Of a stretch of DNA of 64,000 bases, positions 55,085 to 64,000 are shown one piece after another. This DNA is from Metellina segmentata (taxonomy: Eukaryota; Arthropoda; Arachnida; Araneae; Tetragnathidae). Where the stretch lies: the NCBI GenBank assembly GCA_947359465.1, contig OX375878.1, forward strand, positions 87,518,377-87,582,376, read 5' to 3'. Numbering within the stretch: position 1 is the first letter of the stretch; each line of letters starts with the position of its first letter. The translations under genes and the position numbers were made by a program. Below the pieces are notes generated by a model. That model did no database searches, was not told where the DNA came from, and saw nothing but the letters and a program-made list of their open reading frames with translations.

Positions 55085-55300
55085 ATCAGATTCAATGCTT
55101 AGTGGGAGTGCTCACTTCGCTAGCAACCTGTGATTTATTGGTGGCGCAGGTTCGATACCTCCCTGAGTGCTACCATCCCTATCCTCTCTTTACCGGTCAG
55201 TTAAACCTCCCTCGCCCTTGTATGTTTATTCACCACCTTTCCACGTATGTTCATTCTCTTGACGTTGTTTGACGTAGCTTGACCAAAATGAACCCTGCGC
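55085..55300 (+). repeat. tRNA-related (SINE-like) sequence
   Basis: 'cttagtgggagtgctcac' resembles a box A region and 'ggcgcaggttcgatacctcc' a box B region, about 60 bp apart. A tRNA cloverleaf is not intact, so a SINE head is more likely than a gene. Only one copy is in the window. Confidence 0.35.
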
Positions 55301-55856
55301 CATGAAATTCAACCCAACTAACCGGACTTAAATTGCACACTTGAAAAGGTTTTTCAGTTAAGCTGAATCCAAAGAGCGTTATAGCGTGTTTGCACACTTA
55401 GCAATTTGGGGCGTAAAATCCGGCGATAATTATTTAGATAAATATATATATATATATATAAAGACCAGCAACCTGAAATCACAACAATGCTTAGTACAGA
55501 TAAATAGCGAGAAAATTCAAACTTATTTGTAGAAACTTAGGAGCCCACATTTTTATATAGAATTAGAGCTCATCTTACAGGTGCCCTTGAAGAGACCTGT
55601 TTTTGTACTGATGCGTTCCAGGGTACTCGCCATTATTATAGACACCAGATTCTCTCCCACCATATTTTAATCACGTATGACAGTCACTTTAATCTATCAA
55701 TGATTTCCCCGGGAATAGGTTCGGTTTTTTCTTCGGATATCGACATGACAGATCTCAGAAGTTCAAGTCACGTGGGCTTACGATTCGACTTGGGACACTA
55801 AGGTACCGAAGCAAGCGCAGCTTAGTGCTTTTAATCACGCTGAATAATCACTTTAA
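55300..55856. other. intergenic, (AT)n at 55443-55461
   Basis: A short AT microsatellite; nothing else recognised. Confidence 0.4.
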
Positions 55857-56564
55857 GGGGGTCCCAGACACAAAAATCGTCAAATTTTCGAGTTTGTTTA
55901 ATTTTAAGAAATTCTCTGTGTTTTTCTGCTTAAAATGACGTCTAAATCATGTTTCTATCTTAATTAGAACTAGAGATATAATAATTTTTGTGGTGCGTTG
56001 TTTTGAAAATCTAACACTCTTGACAGTTGTTGTCATGGCAACAAGATCTGTTTTTAAAACTTTAAATGCGTTTTTCTCCATGATACATTTTTTCAAGATT
56101 TCCTGTATTCAAATTGCTATAAGTCGAACACCGATAAAGTTTAGAGATTTAAATTTGGAATATATATTTTTCAAACATTATACTTTAATTTTGATTCAGC
56201 AAATTTGAAACAAATATTTACTTAAAAAAAAAAGTACCTTAAAATTTTCAAAAATTTGCATTCAAATATTTTTTATTTTGTATCAAATTAATATTTTTTA
56301 AATTGCTGAATCAAAATTAAAATTTATAAATTTGTAAATAATTTACTGCAAGAATTTTGAAAATTGATCAAGAATATTTTGAGGTTTAGCAACTTAAATG
56401 ACCCCTCTTTTTTTCAAAAAATTTTAATTTAAAATTTTTAAAAGACTTTTGGAAATATTTTGTGTAAAGATTTTGCTTATTAGTTAGATAGGTAATCAGT
56501 ACAAAAAAATTCGCAATTAAAAATTAATTAATAAAACATTTTTTTCAATGTGTCCCAGACCCCT
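55857..56564. mobile_element. possible MITE flanked by TTAA, 708 bp
   Basis: Ends GGGGGTCCCAGACAC and, reversed, AGGGGTCTGGGACAC, with TTAA directly outside both (55853-55856 and 56565-56568). Very AT-rich inside. An open stretch at 55990-56208 matches nothing. TTAA suggests piggyBac-type mobilisation. Confidence 0.5.
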
Positions 56565-57018
56565 TTAACCAATTAATGATTTAATCTCACATTAAAATTC
56601 ATGCTTTCTACCACAAAAACGTGAAAAATCTTCAAGCCGAGCGATCGAAAGAAATAGTATGAAGCTTCGCGTTCATACTCCGTTTATTTTATTCGAAGGT
56701 TGATGTCATCGAACTTTTCAATGAAGTCTTCGAGTTCCATAAGAACGTAGATAGTACAAGTTTCTTTGATTCTTGCCAAGAATTGTTTAAAGAAAAAGAA
56801 AAAATTATGCATTCATGCAAATTTTCAATTTGGTACAGGGACTCTGAATCATTCAATCAATTTGGTACAGGGGAGGGGCAGATGAGGGGGTATGATGATC
56901 CTTGCACATTCTCGGTTTAGGAAAGGCAAACAAATGTCAAATGATGTAGGGATAATAATGAATCACAGAACTGCTACGCAATCATCCATACTTGTGAATC
57001 AGTTTTTACCGGTTACTC

Positions 57019-57348
57019 GCCGACCAACCGGTATAGTGGTTAAGGTGTTAGCCTCTAGATCGGAAGGTTCCTGGTTCGAATCCGGGTCCGGGCATGGATG
57101 TTTGTAAACGTATGGTGTAGAGGCGGCTGGTGCACCTTAAATCTGTCGTGGCCGAAAGTCCTCACGTTGGGTTGGCGTGGAAGTTTGGAGAGTGGGGTGC
57201 CAGCTCAGGTGTTGCTTCGTCATCTGACCGTGGTTCAAAATTACGAGGTTTTGTCCTCGAATCTTTCCCTTAAGGGACTGATTCCGGACCGTCGTCAATA
57301 GCCCGTTGTGTTGCTCTAGTACGACGTTAACTAAAATTACCATTTAGC
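57019..57348 (+). mobile_element. type-A SINE, full length, 330 bp
   Basis: Flanked by the 13-bp duplication TTACCGGTTACTC (57006-57018 and 57349-57361). Box A TAGTGGTTAAGG at about 57034, box B GGTTCGAATCC at about 57073. Body and tail intact, so this is the best reference copy. Confidence 0.93.
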
Positions 57349-57361
57349 TTACCGGTTACTC

Positions 57362-58510
57362 AACTATCAAAATAACAGTGTTTGGATAATAGTGATTGAG
57401 TGCATATGTGATTCGATAAGTGACTAAACTGATATCACTAAGCTGATACCTTGGCTGATATTGATACTGCTACTGCTATTATAGTAGAAAGGGCGGATTC
57501 TAATCTGATACTACGATTACGCGAGTTTGTGTGTCGCTTTCAACGACTGTTTGAAAAAGGTTTGCTAGAGTGTGACACATAGATAGTTTTGTATCCAAAG
57601 AGTGGATTGTTACAATCCTAACCTATATACACAGTAGTATAAGTAGGTTGTTAATTACGTTTCAGAAATATCTGAATTAAATTATGCCTAGCAAAGCGTA
57701 ATAAAATACCCTTCATACAAAAGCTTTATAATAAATCATTTAATAATAATACACAATCACAATATAGATATTAATATCATGTGCAGTGGCAGTGGCAGTC
57801 GCAGTCAATGACCTGTTGCAAGTGCCGTGGAGTCTATTAATTAAGCTGGTGACAAAATCAGAATCCATTCTGATGGAATTTTTTTTTCTATTATTGCTAC
57901 AATTACAATGTCGGTTTTCACTTTGTGAACAATCCGAAATAATGATAATAATCATAGAATTTTGCAAACAGCTTTCACTGCGCTACTAATTATGCACGTC
58001 ATGAACTGAAATTTAAAAAAATTCCGATGCTTCAGATAGGGTTCTGGTGCCCTTGGTAAAGGTAGCACTTAGCGGTCCCATATCAAAATGTATACAGCCA
58101 AAACTAGGACTAAAATTAAAAAGCTTCACTGGATCATTTATAACTACTCTTAATTTCATATATTACTTCATTTATAATAAAAAAAAATTCATGTAATAAA
58201 CTACATCGAAAATTGTAAATTCTAAAACTATATCTTTACTTTTTTGCTTTTCGCGAGGCAAATAGATTACGACGTAAAAATACATATTTTCCGAAACCTT
58301 TTGTTCAATGGATGAAATAGCAAGGTTTTTCAAACGTTATTGCCTATGCTAGACCTGGAGTAGTTTTTAATGTTTCAACGTACTTTTACTGCGCCCACTC
58401 GACGTCACTATAACCGGCAAGGTAAAAAAAATCCTGAGGGCAATTTCTATAGTAGGATATGAATCTTTAAGAAGATATTTGCATATACACTTTAACAAGT
58501 CAAAGTTGTG
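57362..58510. other. intergenic, CAGTGG microsatellite
   Basis: A short (CAGTGG)-like run at 57784-57806; it creates short fortuitous open frames on both strands. No gene seen. Confidence 0.45.
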
Positions 58511-58517
58511 TGGTTGG

Positions 58518-58690
58518 TCTAAATTTCCATACCAACCCAACGTGAGGACTTTTGACCACGACAGATTTAAGATGCGCCAGCCGCCTCTACACCATACTCT
58601 AACAAACATCCATGCACTGACCCGGATTCGAACCAGGAACCTTCCGATCCAGAGGCTAACACCTTAACCACTATACCGGTTGTTCGGCCC
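58518..58690 (-). mobile_element. type-A SINE, 5' part
   Basis: Minus strand: 'ccggtatagtggttaaggtg' head, box B GGTTCGAATCC, body to 'aacccaacgtgagg'; 3' half missing. Confidence 0.8.
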
Positions 58691-59108
58691 TGACGTATCT
58701 GTCGCAATGGACTTTGGCCGGCCCTGCGTATACCCGATGTAACGTTATGATTAACTTAAAAATAGTTTCCTATTTCCATTGTAAATCATTAATTAATCAC
58801 TGTTGTATCTTTAATTGTTAAAAACGTCTCGTTTCATTCATTTTACAACAACAAAAAAATTAAGTGTTCTACCTATCAAAAATTATTTCTGTGCTCAGAT
58901 GGCAAAATGTTATAAGTCACTTTTTGAATTTTTCGTGACAGCAATTTTAAGATTTAACACGTGGTTCTGTGGTTTTTGATTTATTACAATTTTCCAACCT
59001 TTGTTTTCTCATAAACTGAAAGAAAAAGACTTACGACATTTTGCCACCTTCTAAACATTAACAAAAAAGACTCAAGAAGGGAATTAGTCAATTTTTTGCG
59101 AAAAATGA
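58691..59108. other. intergenic, nothing recognised
   Basis: AT-rich spacer between the SINE and the hAT element. Confidence 0.45.
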
Positions 59109-59116
59109 CTTATCAC

Positions 59117-59982
59117 TAGAGCTCGGATTTTGTATAGATTTTTTAGTCCCTAATGTTGATAGAAATCCATATTGAGTGTTTTTTAGCAATTTGCAACAAA
59201 AAAAAAACCCGAATTTATTTTGCATGTTTTTGCATATTTTGGACCATTTTGCATGTTTTGTGCATATTTGGACAATTTGTCTCTATTTTTAAACATTTTT
59301 ACAAAAATATTTTTTTTTTCAAATAACTTTGCTTAGCGCGTTTGGAAGGAAGGTTTTCAGAAGCAATCAAATTTAAATCAACTACGACTCACAAACAAAA
59401 GCGGAAAAGGCGCAAAAAGATAAGAATATTCAACAGCCTTTCATCGCGTCAAAAGTTTGAGTTAGTGTCCCAATCTTCGGAGAAGTACGAGATGTACCAA
59501 GATCAAGACTGTGTTGAAATCTAATAATATGCTCTTTATAAGTTGGAGAATGAACAGTTTAGAGCCTTCTTGAAGAAGTACACAGGTAAAGAAATCCCTC
59601 ATGAATCGATAGTCAGAAAGAACTACATTACGCCAGCGTACGAGAAGGTGCGACAAAAATACAAAATGAGATATGTGATTCACCCATCTGGATGTTGATG
59701 AAACGTTTGACCCCTACTGGCGATACCTAATTTATGTAGAGTTGGAAAAAAACAAATCACTCCACGATCGACAGGACAGTGGGTGAAGCGATTAATAAAT
59801 AAAAATTTGTATTAATTGAATGAAATTGTTGCTCGTTTTCACTTTATCCTCCTCACTACCTTTTTTGTAAGAATTAAAACATTTGTGTTTGCAATTTCAC
59901 ATAGTTTGAGGTTTTAGTGCATATTTTGGGATTGTGTAATGCATATTTCAGGTCATTCTTTTGCATATCGATCCGAGCTCTA
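59117..59982 (+). mobile_element. hAT deletion derivative, 866 bp
   Basis: Ends TAGAGCTCGGAT and, reversed, TAGAGCTCGGATCG, with the 8-bp duplication CTTATCAC on both sides (59109-59116 and 59983-59990), as expected of hAT. Inside on the plus strand are transposase remains (about 59342-59755): LENEQFRAFLKKYTGKEIPH, then VRKNYITPAYEKVRQKYK, then after a shift DVDETFDPYWRYLIYVELEK. This resembles CGGBP1-like hAT proteins, with the first catalytic Asp in 'D-E-T'. The remainder is deleted. Confidence 0.85.
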
Positions 59983-59990
59983 CTTATCAC

Positions 59991-60840
59991 ATTTTGCCAT
60001 ATGTGCACAGATTTAAAGTTCTGAACGAGACGGGGGAGGGGAGGGGGGGATAAAAAGGCACTGGTGCGCAATGGAATTATTGAGATGGGACATTCCATTC
60101 ATAATTAATACCACTCTACACAGTAGGTATACTTAAATCTCGTAGAAACATTATCCCAGATACCCGAGTGTCTTAATCTTGTTAATACCTATTATATATT
60201 GTATACCAACTACTTATAAACATAAATACACCGTAGAAATTAAACCATACATTCAGATTCTGACGTTTAATAATCATACAGAAATGTAAACAAAATAATT
60301 TTGATATTTACCGTACAGTTTAAAAAAAAAATTGAAACAGAGTTTTTGTTTACTCGAGGTAGCCGAGCAAATACTAACGAATCCAGCGAAATATATTCTC
60401 TCATTTTTTTCAATTCAATAAATAAAACACATGTTTTCACAGATTAGCAGTGTCTACTTTGACAAATAACAATAGGAAAATAAATTATGCAACTTACATT
60501 AGGATTATATCCATAAATATTTTGATTTCGCGTAAAGGATAGAACCGTAAAGCACCTCAACAGATCTTAGACCAGGTTACAAAACAATATTACATAGAGT
60601 CTCAATAAATATTGAGTACACACCTGGTTTTAATGAAAAAATTTACGTTCAAAACTGTGAAATTCGTATTATAATTTATTATTATGATTTAGAATATTTA
60701 TAGGTAGCATTAGGTATTATTTTCTAATAAAATAATCCAAATATAGATTGCAATATAGAACTTAAGACCCAGAAAACAGAATTTAGGAACAATTTAAAAA
60801 AAACAGTCATAAGGTAGAGCAATTTTTTTTTTTTTTTTAA
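59991..60840. other. intergenic, nothing recognised
   Basis: AT-rich; a G-run at about 60030-60050. No gene seen. Confidence 0.45.
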
Positions 60841-60849
60841 TGAAATAGA

Positions 60850-61110
60850 AAGTATGCAATACAATATATATATAAGGACACATTTATTTGCCCCATATTT
60901 TCTCTTTCAACTTTTTCTATCAAGTATTATCGATCATTGATCATACGCATTAAACCCCTTTGCGGTATGTTTCTTAAACAGTTAGCTAATGACCGTGTTG
61001 GATGGCTAGTTTTTATAGAGCAACCAGAAGGAATCGAAACTGTGCCGTTAACAATTCGTAGGTTACTAGCGCAGTGGTCAAACCCACTGAGCTATCAATG
61101 ATCGGGGATT
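60850..61110 (-). repeat. tRNA-related SINE-like sequence
   Basis: Minus strand 61100-61025: 'gatagctcagtgggtttgac' (box A region) and, ~45 bases on, 'cacagtttcgattcc' (box B region). Arms do not form a full cloverleaf and a tail runs to about 60850. Probably a SINE head, not a working tRNA gene. Confidence 0.4.
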
Positions 61111-61153
61111 GCAACTTCTATTTACAGAAAGCTGAGCTCAACATACTAAAACA

Positions 61154-61985
61154 TCTCTACTATTATAAAAGGAATTGTTTGTGTGTGTGGACTGTCCTGA
61201 CAAATCAATGGCACTTACAATAGTGAGATTTGGCACACACGTATTCCAAATTTTTTACAATTTTTCTATTGCGCCCGAATTTTAAAATTTAATATAGAAC
61301 ATTTAAAAATTTATTGGAATTTAATTATTATTGTTTTCCTTAGAAGGACAACCGTATAAAGAGATGACATATTCTAAATTTACTTTTTCCGTTTGCGTTT
61401 GATTTTCCTATGAACGATTACAGCAGACGTACAAAACAAATAAAGTTTTAAATGGAGTTGTGTAGTTATTTCCTAGATCGTTAAAGATCGAGTAAAAATT
61501 TCAACGGATTTGAAATCTGCGAAAAATTTTGCACTAGATCTATACATAAAAATATACTTTTCTTTAAATAAATAATTTTTAAATTGCAACTTTTAGATTT
61601 TTTCCCAATACGAATTTGAGACCTTCGCTATCGAGAGATCACAGATTTCATTTTCCTGCTTTTAAAACTATAACTTTTTTATTTTTGCAATACGAATATG
61701 GGCGCATTAGACAATGACGTCACGACTTTTACGTTCTTCAGTGCTTTTTCCTATCTCAGCGATCGTTAAAGATAGAATAAAAATTTCAACGGATTTGAAA
61801 TCTGAGGAAAATTTTACAATAAATCGATACCTAATACACTGGATTTTCTTTTAAGAAATAACTTTTCAGTTGAATATCAAATGAATATCAAACCAAATGG
61901 GAATTCGTAGCAATCACCGGGGGTTAGCGAGCAGTGGCCCCACCTGCCCCCACTAAAAGAACTGTCACGAGCAACGCCGTGCTGG
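61154..61985 (+). mobile_element. non-autonomous Helitron, 832 bp
   Basis: 5' TCTCTACTATTATAAAAGG at 61154 and 3' GCAACGCCGTGCTGG ending at 61985, a valid CTRR. A CACG/CGTG mini-hairpin is next to the end. The segment 'aatttcaacggatttgaaat' occurs twice inside (61497 and 61783), showing an internal duplication of about 286 bp. No protein. Best-preserved copy of the family in this window. Confidence 0.75.
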
Positions 61986-63325
61986 CCACGCCAGTGACTG
62001 GTATTCAATAGTTTCAATCCTCCATTTTCAATTCAATAAAGTTAAGATGCATACTCAATTTTGTAACTCTCATGTTTTTTCACCGGATTCTTATAAACAT
62101 TTAAACAGGAGTTTAATGTTGATATGATATGAGTTTATTGGAATATTTTGTTGGAAAACTTATTTTATTAATGCCAAGAAATATTGTAAATCACAATAAT
62201 TACTTTTCATACTAATTTTACTCTTAAGTACGTAAATTTCCACAAGAAAAGTAGGTGTCGGCTCAATTTTAACCCTGGTTGTGGATTTCACTTAACAATA
62301 AATAATGTTCCTAAGAGCTTAAAGGTTCACAAGCACATTTCAAAAACTTTCAGTTTCTAAAAAAGGTTGTTGCATGGCACACTATAATTCAAAGCCTTAT
62401 ATGCACAGGACACTATCTTAATACTTTTCATCTTTAGCAGTGAACAAGTAAAATTCACAGCATAAATTGCGTTTCATTAAAAGTATACTCTCTTACATAG
62501 GAAGACCTAAGTTATTTAAACACATAACATGAATAGCTAAAAGTAGTTTGTACCAGAAAGATTTTACTTCACTTTCAAGCTAATGCTTTTTAATTAGATG
62601 ATGTAATCTTGGAATACTTCACACAAATATTAGAGAAGTGTGGTTTTACCCATGTTTTGCAAACTTGAATCGGATCAAAAAGGGTTAGTTGCGAATTTAA
62701 CTAAATAAACTTTATAATGATTCGTAAATTTTATAAACAGGTTTTTGTTTTAACCTCTTGAAGGAGCATTGCAATGAAAAATTTTTATTGTTAAAAAAAA
62801 AGACCTTTACGGCTGAAAGTTTATTCTGACAAGAATGCATTTTGCACGGAACGAGATTTGTTTTTTTATGTTTTTTAATATTGCTGGGATCCACATGTTT
62901 CACAGCCTCATCTAGAGTACTTCAGGACATCCAAATATCAAATGAGCTAATATTTATATCTTAGCAGCCTTAATGTATCTAAAATATTTATATACTTAGC
63001 CTTAACTATTTCGAGAAGGTAAGAATGGCCCTGAATGCAAGGGAAAACGGTTATTTTCACCCGAATTTGTAATAATAAAAATTTGAAATTCGCGGTGCTC
63101 CAAAATATACTCTGAGACTTGAAATTCATTGTGCGAACGGTCTGATCCATTTCAATTTCATTTTTTCGGTCGAATTTTCCACGAATTCGAGTTGTCCACA
63201 TGTTGAGATCCATAAGACTTGGATTTGTCTTTAGTAGTTGCATAGGACTTCAGTTCAGTCGCACGCGCGATCAATGCGAACTCAAATTCTTTCTTTGAAT
63301 TGATGAAAAACATTTTGGTATTTTT
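61986..63325. other. no supported gene
   Basis: Two overlapping minus-strand open stretches (62947-63430) lack recognisable motifs. Otherwise AT-rich. Confidence 0.4.
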
Positions 63326-63434
63326 AATTATCGTCACACTGGACGAACACAACTGGCAATTGAAAAATATTTTGGAAACAAATATATTCATATGACAGAA
63401 CGAAAATCTCCTTAAATTTAGGATAGACACAAGG

Positions 63435-63575
63435 TTGGTTCATTAACATCGCACTGGGAAAACACAACGGGCTATTGGCGACGGTCCAGGATCAATGTTT
63501 TGTCAATCGGATTTCCAAGGACACAATGCTTCGTAATTTTGGACCACTGTCACAAGAACAACACTTGACCGACAT
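63435..63575 (-). mobile_element. type-A SINE, 3' part
   Basis: 'aaaacacaacgggctattgg', 'cgacggtccaggatcaat', then 'gcttcgtaattttggaccac' follow the SINE body; a partial tail copy also lies at 63325-63360. Head missing. Confidence 0.6.
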
Positions 63576-64000
63576 AAGGAGATACTAGGAACATTTCACG
63601 ATAGAACTTTCAACTACTAGGCAAATGTTGGTTTGAAGGAACTAATCTTTCAATATCTTTTTCGTAATTCAAACTTCATAGAAAGGTAACTAGTCTCCTT
63701 TCCATGATTCCATTTCATGAGTAAGAAGGAAAACCCTTCAAATGTGTTAAACGTTTGGGCTAAAGTATTCTTGAAAATATACAGTAATTTTAACTGTATC
63801 GAATGCGGAAATGATTAATTTAGAGAGCCTGCTGCCTCCGAGGTAAAGGGTATAGCCGTATTTTCATTTGTGCGTTTATTTCCAGCAATATACATAGTCA
63901 TGTAATCCCTGAACCAAGTAAACATGCATTCTTAGTAAAAATACAACGCAATGCAAAGCGTGCATCGACTATAAGTTTGCTATATTTACAAGCAGTAGCT
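63576..64000. other. no feature recognised
   Basis: Right edge; AT-rich, nothing supportable. Confidence 0.4.

Noticed and set aside
57030..57090. tRNA gene
   Set aside because: Boxes A and B are present, but the sequence continues as a 330-bp SINE with target-site duplications.
57740..57989. Open frames around the CAGTGG run
   Set aside because: Produced by the microsatellite; MAVAVAV-type peptide only.
62947..63430. Two overlapping minus-strand frames of 98 and 90 codons
   Set aside because: No domain, different frames over the same DNA, flanked by SINE remains; not enough to call a gene.

Overview
The window is AT-rich, intron-bearing animal DNA, most likely from an arthropod and probably a spider. 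That call rests on intron-split conserved housekeeping genes, many decayed transposons (Helitron, Tc1/mariner, piggyBac, hAT, Merlin/ISXO2-like, CR1- and jockey-like LINEs) and abundant tRNA-derived SINEs. Species cannot be read from the sequence.

Two conserved genes stand head to head. On the minus strand, 26374 down to 4269 and past the left edge, is snf (U1A/U2B'' spliceosomal protein). Its three visible coding exons encode RRM1 and the start of the linker; RRM2 must lie left of the window. Introns of 8.8 and 12.8 kb hold nested transposons. On the plus strand, 26940-40082, is a complete five-exon RpL12 gene coding for 165 aa. About 565 bp between the two start codons must hold both promoters.

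The most striking structure is in the 9.2-kb third intron of RpL12: seventeen nearly identical 199-bp tandem repeats (33570-36890), preceded by two related copies inside a 578-bp tandem duplication (30923-32078) and followed by decayed copies. Read on the RpL12 sense strand, each unit folds as an H/ACA-box snoRNA: two hairpins, an A-rich hinge, a terminal ACA three bases from the 3' end, and guide pockets. Substitutions between the two copy classes keep an upper stem paired. I read this as an intronic snoRNA amplified in tandem inside a ribosomal-protein gene.

Right of RpL12, 40.1-49.2 kb is intergenic, with a hAT transposase relic, SINEs and a LINE fragment. At 49181-51424 (minus) is an intact 747-aa, 15-finger C2H2 zinc-finger gene with lineage-specific short peptide repeats. 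From 52 kb to the end is a SINE-rich region: two SINE types share a body but carry different tRNA-like heads, an old duplicated SINE block carries younger insertions with clear target-site duplications, and there are a hAT deletion derivative, a TTAA-flanked MITE candidate and an 832-bp non-autonomous Helitron.
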